Below, one piece after another: positions 1 through 10,514 of a DNA stretch of 25,000 nt. Both the position numbers and the translations under genes were made by a program. Position 1 is the first letter of the stretch. Each line of letters starts with the position of its first letter. Below the pieces are notes generated by a model. That model saw only the letters and a list, made by a program, of their open reading frames with translations. It made no database searches and was not told where the DNA came from. This DNA is from Salpingoeca rosetta (Eukaryota; Opisthokonta; Choanoflagellata; Craspedida; Salpingoecidae): assembly GCF_000188695.1 (NCBI RefSeq), contig NW_004754928.1, positions 98,373 through 123,372 of the forward strand, written 5' to 3'.

Positions 1-81
<81 letters not shown>

Positions 82-91
82 TGTGTGTGTG
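1..91. repeat. (GT)n microsatellite at left edge
   Basis: A nearly pure GT dinucleotide array opens the window, with a single GGG interruption near position 78. It probably continues to the left, so its length is unknown. Translation gives only Val-Cys or His-Thr alternation, so it is not coding. It may lie in an intron or between genes. Confidence 0.95.
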
Positions 92-390
92 GATGCACGC
101 TCGTGTGTTGTGTTGTGGTAGAGCGTGGTAGAGTGGTTTGCTGTGTTTCCCGGACACGCTGTTTTGCCAGCTGTGCATGTGGTGGGTTTGTCGCTGCTGG
201 TTTTGTTGAGCATGTGGGATGATGTGTGTGCATGTGTGCATGCCTGACCTGATCTCTGGAGTGGCATACTATAAAGATGGAGAAGAAGAAGGCGGAAGTG
301 AAGTTGTGGTGTTGTGTGGTGTTGTAGGGAGGAAAGGTGGGGTGAGCGAAGACAAAGTATGGGTGCATGAGTATAAACGAGCAGAGCATG
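92..390. other. Non-coding stretch, no gene seen
   Basis: This G/T-rich stretch shows no exon that I can recognise on either strand. If the candidate minus-strand gene at 391-953 is real, this would be its 3' flank. Confidence 0.5.
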
Positions 391-953
391 TTACGCAAGC
401 GGGGCGTGTGAGATGTCGCCTTCAACAACCTCGGGGTTTTGCGGAAGGCTGCGCAGTGTTGGCGTGGCTGAAGTGGCATTGGGGTCACGTGGGTCCTTGG
501 CGCGTCTCCCCTGCGCACGCGAGCAGACCAAACCAGCACACAGCGATGTGTTTGAGGTGTCGAGATGGGTATACGAAGGACAGGTGCGCTGAATTGGTGT
601 TTGATGTGGCTGCTGTGTGTTGTGTACTGTGTGTGTAACGTGTATGTGTGTATGTGTGTGCTGTGTGACAAGGGGGAAAGCAGGTGGACTTACGTCTTGG
701 ATGGAAATGCGCATGCGCTTTCCATCCAGCGTCACCAGCCGCCATCTGTAGATGATGCGCAGGTTGGAAAGTGAGTGTGAATGCGTGCGATGCCTTGGTG
801 GTGCAAGGCGAACAAAGAGGGAAAGGAGAGGACACAAGAGTTGTGGGGCACCGCCAGCAACCACCACGGTCACCGACTCCAGCATTGTTCGCAGCAGTGG
901 CAAGCACCACATGCACGGCAGCAGCACAAGCGTTGCTTGTACCCTTTCTCCAT
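391..953 (-). CDS. Candidate small Cys-rich protein, three exons (weak)
   Basis: I do not recognise this gene. On the minus strand three phase-compatible exons can be read: 953-874 (ATG at 953-951), 745-694 and 510-391 (stop TAA). The second exon is followed by a consensus GTAAGT donor and preceded by CTACAG. The third is preceded by GCGCAG. The joined product would be 83 residues. It has a Cys cluster (RLCCCRACGACHCCEQC, residues 8-24), a basic strand-like segment (WRLVTLDGKRMRISIQD, residues 28-44) and a polar tail ending HAPLA. The codons of the last two exons are GC-ending, as in the firm genes of this window. The first exon may instead be an internal exon, with CTGAACAG as its acceptor, and further exons may lie upstream. 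It could also be chance. Confidence 0.3.
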
Positions 954-2492
954 TCGTGTGGCTGTTCAGAGGACAGACAGCAGGTCCCTGTGACTGTTTG
1001 TGACTGATGCAGACAAAGCCAGCTGCCCCACAGCAGCTATTGCGATGGCTGTCGACCCTTGCGCGTCCCCTGCACGCGCAATGAACAAGAGGGGTGTGTG
1101 TGTGTGCGTGTGTGTGTGTGCGTGTGTGCGTGTGAGTGTGTGTGTGTGTGCGTGTGTGCGTGTGTGTGCCTGCTGCCACGCGTGTGCACGCGTCGCTGGA
1201 GTGGTGGGTGGTTCGGGGTGGTGGTGTTGTTGTGTGGCGTGTCTTCTTCTTGGTTGTGGGGAAAATTTGGCGGCACAACGACAGGAGAAAGGAGAGGAGA
1301 GAATGGGTGTGGTTGGTTGGTTGGTTGCTTCACTTTGGCTTCTGCTTTGAGATGCGAATTGGCGGCGTTGCTTCTGCTTTGGCTCTTTGGATTGGTGGCT
1401 GGCTTTCTGACTTGTGTAGTGTTGTTGGTGTGTGTGTGTATGTGTGTGCGTTGGGGATACATAGAAGGGAGGAGGAGGAGGGGAAGAGAGAGGACGAGAG
1501 AAAGGGAAAGAGCGCGGTGGTCAACCACGAAGAGAAGGACAGCAAGACAGCCACGGAGTGTGGCTCGTGCTTCTGGGCTAGGACTGGCTGGCTGTTTGTG
1601 GGTGCCTGCCCTTTGTACGGGTCGACCACAGACAGTATTTCTCAGCGAACAGCATACATGTGTGCCCCGCAAAGGCTACCAATGACTGGACAACGGTTGG
1701 TGGTTTCCAGTTGGTGGTGGGCGTTGGACGGTTGGACTGTCGTGTGCGTGTGTGCGTACTTGTGCGTGCTTGTGCGTGCTTGTGGGCAGCTCATTTGATT
1801 TGGTTTTGGAGTGGAGGGAAGGGAGCGACGCGTGCGTAGGTGCGTGTGTTGATCTGACACAGTGGGCTGTGAGGTGGAGTACGCGAGGGATCCCAACAGC
1901 ACGACACACTGACATAAACAGCACGACTCATCGCCACTTGTATCGGCTTGTGTCATGGTGCACAGGGGGATACGTTACCATAACAGAAGACGGAAAGTGA
2001 AGCTTACAGTGCCAGTACAAGATGAACACGGGATGCATCCACACCACATCCACACCACACTAGACCACATCCACACCACCATACCAAAGTCATGACAGCA
2101 GGCAGAGGAGGGTGTTTGGGTGTTGTGGATAATTCGCCGTATTTTCATACATTTATCGTATCATTGGCAACAAAGGTGTGTGTGCCACAGATGAAGCAGA
2201 AGAAGTGCACTGCCGCCTGTGGTGGTGAGGGGGGACAACAAGCAAGCGTCAAGTGTCTCGCTTGTGCCGTATGCGTTGTTGTTGGTGGTGTTGGCGTTGC
2301 TGAGGTGGTTGTAGTTGTTGTTGGTGTTGTTGAGGTGGTTGTCGCTCCGTGGCCTCGCTGTTGTCACCACAGCCGTGCCTGTTTTGTTTCTCGCTGCATT
2401 CATTCCCCTCACACACGCGCGCAACCACAACTGCTCCACCTTCTCAGCTTCGCACCAACTCAAACAAGCCAAACAAATCAGGTCGCCACGCC
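954..2492. other. Long non-coding, repeat-rich interval
   Basis: No convincing exon was found on either strand. The interval holds an imperfect TG array (1098-1169), a purine-rich patch (1468-1513), short CCACATCCACAC-like repeats (2036-2085) and a degenerate GTTGTTGGTGTTGTTGAGGTGGTT repeat present about twice (2281-2345). The right end is the presumed promoter and 5' leader of the tektin gene. A minus-strand ATG in good context near 1956 (MTQADTSGDESCC) followed by a possible GTCAGT donor could be a first exon, but no continuation was found. Confidence 0.5.
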
Positions 2493-2587
2493 ATGTCCGC
2501 GACAAAGCACCGCCCCGAGGAGTGGCAAACACGCCGCTCCCAAGTGACCACCACCGCACGCACCACCCGCTCCCTCTCAAACGTCAG

Positions 2588-2674
<87 letters not shown>

Positions 2675-4021
2675 GAGGGACATGTGAAGGGAAACTTGTG
2701 GAGGGGAGGCGTGAAGGTGTTTTGCGGTTGTGGCTGTGGTGTGGTGTTGAGCAGTGTTGTGGTGTTGCTGTGCCAGCGACGTTTGTGCAAGGGATCGAAT
2801 TGAATATTTTTTTGACTCCCTGCGTTTGGGCGTGTGTTTGTGTGGTTGTGGTCATCATCGCTTAGGGCATTCGTGCAGAGGCATTGGAGACTGCTCGGCA
2901 GACGACACAGCGCGTGCAGCGTGTTGCTCGCGACACCGGTACGAGTGTACCGCAGCCACCAACACACACACACACACACACACACATTCTTCCTTTAAAC
3001 CGTTCTTTGCGTCACGGTTGCCGATGTTGTCACACGTCCAAACCGGAACCACAGTCCATGCCAACTCATGATGCCGCCATTGCCCCTGCTCTCTTCCTTC
3101 GTGTGCTTGTGTTGTGGCAGAGAATGAGCTGAACCTGCGCATCGACTGGGTTGAGCACCGGCGCCGCGACCTCAAGCTCAGCATCGAGGAAACTCTCGAC
3201 GAAATTGGCCTCCTCAACAACGTCAAGGTGTGTACGCGTTATGTGTGTGTGTATGTGTGTGTGTTATGTGTACGCAGACACACAAAACGCGTACCACACG
3301 CGGGCGCGTAGATTGCGGATGTACGACTTGCTCACCTTTGAATGCCTGACCAATGTATTGCCACATCAATCCCACTCCCCTCCCTCCAATTCAACACGTG
3401 TGTGCCGGGTGTGCAGGAGCGTGTTGAGGAGGAGCGGGCTGCCAAAGCGGAACCCACGGACATCAACAAGGAGTGCCAGGACCTTCGCGCGCAGCGATAT
3501 GGGATTGATCTCGTTGATGACGAAGTAGACGCAGAGCTCGATCACGTGCGTGCGTGCGTGCGTGTGTGTGTGTGTGTGTGTGTGCGTATGTTCGTGCGTG
3601 TGTGTGCGTGCGTGTATGTGTGTGCGTGTGCGTGTGCGTGCGCGTGTGTGCGTGCGTGTATGTGTGTGTATGTGTGCGTGTGTGTGCGTGTGTGTGCGTG
3701 TGTGTGCGTGTGTGCGCTGATGGTTGGGTGCTTGATGTGGTGGGAACATGCGCTTCCAGACACGTTCAACGTGGTCTCAAGATACACGCGTACTCACCTA
3801 CACCTGTGTGTGTTGGTGTTGATGTTGTGCAGGAGGCCAAGTTGCTGTCTGATGTGGAGCGACTGCTGACAGAGGCGATGGAGGACGCGAAGGAGCAGCT
3901 CAGGTAATGACAGTGGTGGTGTTGCTGCTGTTGTTGTTGTCGACGTTGACTTGGGTTCCACAGGCGCGTTTGCACTGCCATCAACACGCATGTACATTGC
4001 ATATTACACTGCCATCACTGG

Positions 4022-4054
<33 letters not shown>

Positions 4055-4613
4055 CACGTACGTGTTCGTTCGCTGTTCAGGCTGCTGCGTGCTGCAAAGT
4101 ACTCGCTGGAGAAGGATCTTGAGGCGAAGGACGCGGCGGTGAGCATCGACGCGGAGTGCCGCTCGCTCGACCGCTCCTCAAACACAATCACACAGCAGCT
4201 CGACGGCATCAACCTTCAAGACGATGAGTGAGTGCGCTGGATGCTTGCTTGCTTCGTCGGTTGTGTGCCCTTGCACGTCAGCGTGTCAGCGTGCCGCAAT
4301 CGCCAGCACACGTATTGCGCGAGCACACATGTTGCGATGAGTGTGCTTGCCCTCGTTCTCACCTGCTTGACCTTCCTTCTTTTTCTCCTCCTTTTTTTTC
4401 CCGCGAATACCTATGTTGCTACGCAGCGGCATTGATCCAAGCGACTGGGACGTGAACACGCAGCACAACCTCGACCAGGCAGAGCAGGAGCGCATCAACG
4501 CGCGAAACCTGAGGGAAGACATCGAGGATCTTCTGCAGAGCGCAAGCGATCGCCTCACCCAGCAGGCAAACAAGGTGTGTGTGTGTGTGTGCGTGCGTGT
4601 GTGTTTGCGTGCA

Positions 4614-4645
<32 letters not shown>

Positions 4646-5771
4646 GGGCGAGGCGGTAGCTGTGAATGCCTGCATGCGCGTGTGTGAACTTGTGTGTTTA
4701 TATTTGCGTGTGGCCTGTAACCGCAATCGCTCATGACGTTTGCTGCTCTTTTTGTGTTTATTTATTCACGTCTGTGTGTGTGTGTGTTGTCGTGTTTGTT
4801 GTGATTGCGTCCATCTGCGTCCATCTACAGGTTGAGGACGCGTTCAACCGCCGCATTGGAGAGTGCAAGGACGCCCTCGCCGACACAGAGAACAATCTCG
4901 ACAAGGTGTGGGGATTGAATGCCACACTTCTCAATTCCTTTGCGTACCGACACAACCCTTGATATCATGTGAACAGCATACCAATCCACATCACCACACC
5001 TCACATCGGAAATCACACCCACCATCACAATGCCCCCTCAATCACCCCCCCCCCCCCAAACCCAGACGCGGCTTGAGATTGAGTCGATGGAGCGGCTGAC
5101 GGAGGACTTGAACGCGTCCATTGACGACAAGGTGCCGACGTTGCAGCTCGCGCAGACGCGCCGGCAGAAGCGAACACTGCGCCCCGGCCACGAGCTCGTC
5201 AAGGACCCGGCCCAGGCCACACTCAGCAGGTGCCCGCCGCATGCGTACATGCTTGCATGCTGGAGTGTCGGTAGTGGGTGGTTCAGTTTTTGCATGTGCG
5301 TGTGTGTGCGTGTGTATGTGTCACAGTCCTGTGCCGTTGGGTTCGTTTTGTAGCTCACACCCGTGCGTTCCGCTCCCTCGTTCACTGTTCACACACACAT
5401 ACAACCCACAGGGAGGTGCAAGAGGTTCAGGCTGCCATGGGTGACCTGCAAGCACAGAAGGATTCAGCGGAGAAGGCGCTTCTCTCGCTGCGTCGCACCG
5501 CCCTCGAGCTGGAGGAGGACGTCAAGTGCAAGACAAACACGCTCAATGTCGACAACGCGTAAGTGGGGACGCGCGCGCGCGTGCGTGCGTGTGTGTGTGT
5601 ACGTGCGTGCGTTTGTGTGTGCACACGTTCTGGTTTGTTCGTGTGTCATATCACGTGTCGTGTGCCGCTCGGTGTGATACGCTACACCTCAATACGCTCA
5701 CACCATCCTGCCATCCACAACCACACAGCTGCATGCAGAAGCGCCAGCAATACAAGTACAGGCTCGTTTGA
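2493..5771 (+). CDS. TEKT2: Tektin family protein (tektin-2-like), 11 exons
   Basis: Tektins are coiled-coil proteins that form filaments inside axonemal doublet microtubules. Exons: 2493-2582, 2866-2938, 3121-3227, 3417-3545, 3833-3903, 4081-4227, 4427-4574, 4831-4905, 5066-5229, 5412-5558, 5729-5771. They join in frame to about 397 residues (human tektin-2 has 430). The start ATG (context CGCCATGTCC) was chosen because EEW then falls where tektin-2 has its N-terminal Trp, with equal spacing to the ERI/LRI motif. Tektin hallmarks are [35 protein letters not shown] and a late DNACMQKR. The family nonapeptide RPNVELCRD appears in altered form as RPGHELVKD (residues 319-327), without its Cys. 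The protein ends right after the Cys-Met motif and lacks the roughly 45-residue tail of the human protein. The family is certain; the tektin-2 subtype is an inference from motif similarity. Confidence 0.92.
2589..2673. repeat. (GT)n array in tektin intron 1
   Basis: A pure GT dinucleotide array of about 42 units begins six bases inside tektin intron 1 (2583-2865), immediately downstream of its GTCAGT donor. Confidence 0.95.
3546..3716. repeat. Imperfect (GT/GC)n array filling tektin intron 4
   Basis: A degenerate mixture of TG and GCGTG units starts exactly at the 5' splice site of tektin intron 4 (3546-3832) and fills its first 170 bases. Confidence 0.9.
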
Positions 5772-5778
5772 TGCGCGC

Positions 5779-5902
<124 letters not shown>

Positions 5903-6036
5903 ACTGTCAACGAAACAACCCACTCCCTCCGCTCGTCTGCCTTGTTTGTGTGTCCTTTGCACTGCCTGTGTTTGCTGATTTTCGTTTATGTTATTCATAA
6001 AACCAGTGCGCGAAAAATTTGAAATTGGTGTGGGAG

Positions 6037-8987
6037 ATGGCGGACGTTGTGGAGGTGTTTCGGGAGGCGTGCGAGCGCTTTGGCTGGAGCAAGTATGCCA
6101 GCATCCAGGCGGCGCTCACCCAGGTCGGTGGTGGGCTATGGGAATCGCAGTTGTGTGTATGTGTGTATGTGTGTATGTTGTGTGTATGTGTGCGTGTGCG
6201 CGCTTTCATTCAGCTTGTCGGCACCCACATCAACCCTGTGTTTACCACACTCACACACACGCACACACACTCATTGTTGCACTTGCAGCTGGCCCGGGAT
6301 ACGGCATCAGGCAAACCCACGCATGTGCGGGGAGCCAGCAGTTGTAGCGACAAGGAAAACGGAGTCACTGGTAATGGTGCGGACGTGGGGCCGAAAGAGG
6401 CCCACAACAAACACTTGACTCAGCCGAGAAGGAGAAGCTCGGCAGTTGGCGGAAGGGACCTGCGATCACGCCTGCGTCGCCGCAGCCACTTTGTGCACGT
6501 GCGCCAGGAAGAGCTTGAGCAGCTGAGGATGGAGGACGGCTGGCAGAGCCCAACGTCTCCAAATGCAGAAAGGGACAGCGACTTTGACATTGACGGCGAA
6601 GAAGACGAGGAAGAGGAAGAAGAAGAAGAAGAAGAAGAAGAAGAAGAAGAAGAAGAAGAAGAGGAGGAGGAGGAGGAGGAGGAGGGGGCCGAAGACGAAT
6701 TGTATGACGAGGAGGAAGAGGAGGCAGAAGAAGAAGAGGAAGACAGCGGCGAGGAAGAGGGGCAAGAAGGGGCAAGCAGTGGTGAACATGGAACCGAAAA
6801 CGAGGATGATGGCAGGCAAGAAGACAGCGATGAAGAAGAGAGCTTCCAGGATGCGTTGAGCGAGCTTGAGGTCGGCACCAGCCCCATCTGTCCACTGAGG
6901 AACACACGGTCACAGCGCAGGGCTCGTGAACAGCAGCACAACGGACAAGACACGGCACCTGCATCCTCAGCAACCACACAACCATCGACTCGCCCACAGC
7001 CGCAGCCACGCTCACACCAAAGGAAACACAGAAAGCTGCAGGCAACATCGACGTGGCAGGAGGTGCGTGTGCGCCAGCACGCCCGCGGCAGTGGTGTGGG
7101 CGACGATCATGGCAACGGTGATGGTGATGAAGATGACGACTTTGGTTGTGGCCACGACAGTCAGGCCGAGGAGATTGACAAGTTCGATAGTGATGCGGAG
7201 GTGAACACGAGCGGCAACAGCAGTCGGTTGGCGATGGCGGATGCCGAGGACTTGGCGGAGACGCGCGACACTGATGATGATGAGCTGCACAGCGGCAACG
7301 ACAACTGCTACCAGGAGGACTCGTTCTTGGAGATGGAGAGTGATGGAGGCGACAGCGCAGGCGACTCGGATGCTGATTTTGTCGTTTCCAGGGGCCAGCA
7401 GGGCCGCAGTGATGGCGATGACAAGGAGTTCACGGATGACGATGACGAGGACGATGACGACGAGTATGCAGATGATGATGCGGATGGTGATGAGTGTAGC
7501 CATGATGAGAATGATGAAGATGGTGCTGAGTATGAGGAAGAGTATGCACATGGCGATGCAGCGATGCGTGATGTTGGTCGGCGCAGCCAGTTCAGCACTT
7601 CGCGAGCTGACAGCAGCTTTGACAACGCTGAGGCCGATGATGAATGGACGCCATCGCCAATGCCAACGCGCACGCACAGACGCACACGAGAACACGCGCA
7701 TTCCCGTGGATCATACGCACCACCGCCTTCATCATCACCGTCACCGTCAACTTCACGGATGCGTCGTCGTACCGACAGCTTTCAGGACGAAGCAGACGGT
7801 GCTGACGAATTGCAGCTGCACAGCCGCCTGCCACCAAAGATGGTTCTCTCAAGCGACGACGATCAAGGCAGCGATGATGACGAAAGCACACGACATGGTC
7901 ATGTTGTGTCGGCAGCCACCACAACAAAAGACATTGAGGCAAAGGGATTTTCGCCGCATGTCACGACACCACCCAGCTCTGTTGATGGCAGTCCACTTGT
8001 CATTCGGGCGCGCCCCACCGCGACGGCAGTAGCAACAGCAACAGCAACAACAGCAACGACAACAGCAACGACAACATCGGCATTCAAGACAGTGCTGATT
8101 GTCTCCAGTGACGAGGATGACGAGGCAGATGTTGAGCTTGATGACGATGAGGAGGATGAGGAGGAAGATGAGAAGGAGGATGAGAGTAAGGAAGAAAAAG
8201 AAGGCGGGTATGTGCATGGGTCAAGCCGCAAGTCAGATGATGATTATGAGGAAGAGAGTGATGGCAGTGATGGCAGTGACGATAGCGAAGTTGAGGCGTT
8301 GGGGACACGTCTGCTCAAGCGGTTTGGGCAACTTGACATCAGCACAATTAAGGACGACAGCCACGGTCGTGCGGACAAGAGTTATGGGACCACGGACAGC
8401 AACAGCGGCAGCCGCAGCAGTCGAAGCAGTTGTGGCGACTCGCCCGACACCGGGTTTCAGTTTCACACGCCCGAGCGCAAGATCCCGTCATGGGTTGACC
8501 TGACACCGCGCCGGCGCGACGGCAGTGGCAAGCGCCTCACCGACACGCCCTTGACGCCGCGCAACAAGCAGCGCAGCACGTGCAAGACCGCACGCAAGGG
8601 GCGGGTGCGGTTCTCACAGCGACGCGAGGAGCGTGCGCGAGAGCTGTATGCCCTGTACAATCAAAAGGGCTTTCGCAACGCGCTTCCCCACGACTTGCGG
8701 ATTGAGTGGAAGAAGACGCTCAACACCACCGCTGGTCGCGCCATTCTTCAGCGCAGGGCAGGGCTCCATTTCGCCTTTATCGAGCTCTCCACGAAGGCAA
8801 GTGTCTTGTTTTGGCGTGCGTGTGTGGGTGTTTTTGTGTATGTGTGTTTGTGTATGTGTATGTGTGCGTGTGCTTGTGTGTGTATATGTGTGCGTGTGTG
8901 CGTGTGCGAGTATGTGTTTGTGTGCGCGTTTGTGTGTGTGTGTGTGTGTGTGTGTGGGTGCGTGTGCGTGTGTGTATGTGTGTGCGC

Positions 8988-9023
<36 letters not shown>

Positions 9024-9900
9024 AAGCATCCGTGGCTAAATATCAGTTGCGCCCTGGTTGTTTGTTTGTTTGTAATCGTCATCGTTACTGCCTTGTTCTT
9101 GTCGACTACCTTGCTTGTGACATTTCCATGTCTTACCATTGCTTTTGTCCTTTGTTGGCATGTGCCAGGTGATTGATGACGACGAGCGATTGCAAAACAC
9201 GCTGGCGCACGAGATGTGCCACGTGGCTGCGTGGTTGTTGAAGGGCGTGTGCAAGCCTCCGCATGGCGCGGCCTTCAAGGCATATGCGGCGCAGGTGATG
9301 CAGGCGTTTCCTTCGCTCAACATCACGACGTGCCACTCGTACGACATCCAGTTCAAGTACCAGTACCAGTGCACGACGGCATGGTGTGGGCATGTGTATG
9401 GCCGGCACTCCAAGTCCATCAACGTGGAGCGCCAGCGGTGCGGGCGGTGTATGGGCACGCTGCAGCTCCTGCCCCAGCTCAAGGCAGACGGCACGCCACG
9501 CAAGAAGCGCGCCCCAAACAAGTTCGCTCTCTTCGTCAAGGTGTGTACATGTGTGCGTGTGTGTGTGTGTTGTGTGTGTGTGTGTATGTGTGTGTGTGTG
9601 TGTGTGCTGCGTGTGTGTGTGTGTGTGTGTGTGCTGCGTGTGCTGCGTATGTGGTATCGTTGAACTGTTGTGCTGCTATGGATGACTTTGGCGGTGCAAC
9701 GTGATGAGCAATGTGATGGGTGGTGACTCATCCTCACGTGTCCGCTGCTGCAACGTGCATTCACACACACGCACACACACAAACACACACAATTGCAGGA
9801 GAACATGAAGGCGTTCAAGCAGAGGCATCCTGGCGTGCCACATGGAAATCTCATGAAGTTGTTGGGCGAGGCCTATCGAAGTCAACAGGGCAGCAGCTGA
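6037..9900 (+). CDS. GCNA: GCNA/ACRC-type acidic SprT-like metalloprotease
   Basis: GCNA (germ cell nuclear acidic protein) proteases act on DNA-protein crosslinks in the nucleus. Exons: 6037-6123, 6289-8796, 9169-9540, 9799-9900, giving about 1022 residues. A short N-terminal helix-like exon is followed by some 770 residues of disordered acidic sequence, including a run of 26 Glu (136-161). SUMO-interaction-like motifs sit at MVLSSDDD (about 547) and [11 protein letters not shown] (about 631). The SprT domain (about 803-925) carries the zinc-protease motif HEMCH (879-883), with His897 as a possible third ligand. A zinc ribbon (Cys933, 938, 956, 959) includes YGRHSKS, and the end is HMG-box-like ([20 protein letters not shown]). 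This order matches animal GCNA. Intron 2 is of GC-AG type. The start ATG lies in GGGAGATGG context, after upstream stops. Confidence 0.95.
6607..6684 (+). repeat. GAA/GAG repeat encoding poly-Glu
   Basis: Twenty-six consecutive Glu codons, GAA in the first part and GAG in the last eight, lie in the acidic region of GCNA exon 2. Purity within each block suggests replication slippage. The minus-strand open frames here (poly-Phe, poly-Ser, poly-Leu) are shadows. Confidence 0.95.
8797..9168 (+). other. GC-AG intron of GCNA
   Basis: The junction ACGAAG|GCAAGT matches the strict consensus of GC-AG introns, and the acceptor is TGTGCCAG. Using it joins IELSTK to [18 protein letters not shown] with no indel relative to the recalled GCNA family pattern (IELSDKV followed by RLRDTLIHEMCH). 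The nearby GTGTCT does not give an in-frame junction that fits the family. An imperfect TG array fills 8815-9022. Confidence 0.85.
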
Positions 9901-10084
9901 CGCAAGCACACGATGTGACACATCCGTGAGAGAGAGTGACCAGATAGAGCGTGTGTGGGGGGGGGGGAAGAGAGAGCGTGTGAGTGAGTGAGTGTGTGGG
10001 AGGAAATGGATGTGAGACAAAACCACAGGCACACAGACACAGACTCACAGACTCACACACACACACACACACACACACTCACAG

Positions 10085-10118
<34 letters not shown>

Positions 10119-10125
10119 ACTCACA

Positions 10126-10162
<37 letters not shown>

Positions 10163-10428
10163 ACACACACACACAGACACACACACACACCACAAATAAG
10201 TTGAAAGTGCCCAGTTGAAATCCCTTCGTTGGATATCGTTTTTTTTTGCCGCAGAAAAATAGAAAGAAACATCACGATTTATTGCGACTTGTGTCACCGC
10301 CCACTGCCGCTTTCCTCTGCACTTTGCTTGCTTGTTTGTTGCTTTGTGGCCTTGCTCCATATCCGCCCGTGTGTCATCCACCCCTTTTCCAACCTGCCAT
10401 CAGTTAGCACGTCGAGCAAACAGCAACC
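9901..10428. other. Intergenic GCNA to FLOT2, with (CA)n array
   Basis: The gap holds a G-run (about 9957-9967), an interrupted array of CA with CAGACA and CTCACA units (10027-10191), and then about 235 bases of unique sequence. The latter should contain the FLOT2 promoter and 5' leader. No gene or clear polyadenylation signal was seen. Confidence 0.7.
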
Positions 10429-10475
10429 ATGGGAAACGTTCACGTCGTCGGCCCAGACCAAGTCATGGTCGTGTC

Positions 10476-10514
<39 letters not shown>

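Noticed and set aside
1..222. Open frames of alternating Val-Cys or His-Thr throughout the window
   Set aside because: They are translations of (GT)n and (CA)n arrays in introns and gaps, with no start context, conserved segment or codon bias.
694..745. Resemblance of VTLDGKRMRISIQD to the Rab GTPase switch segment
   Set aside because: Rabs continue with WDTAGQE. Neither this exon nor the next minus-strand exon supplies that motif or any GTPase loop, so the likeness is probably chance.
6420..7048. Minus-strand Ser/Leu/Phe-rich frames opposite GCNA exon 2
   Set aside because: They are the complement of Glu/Asp codon runs. The plus-strand frame has family motifs and splice continuity, while these have neither.
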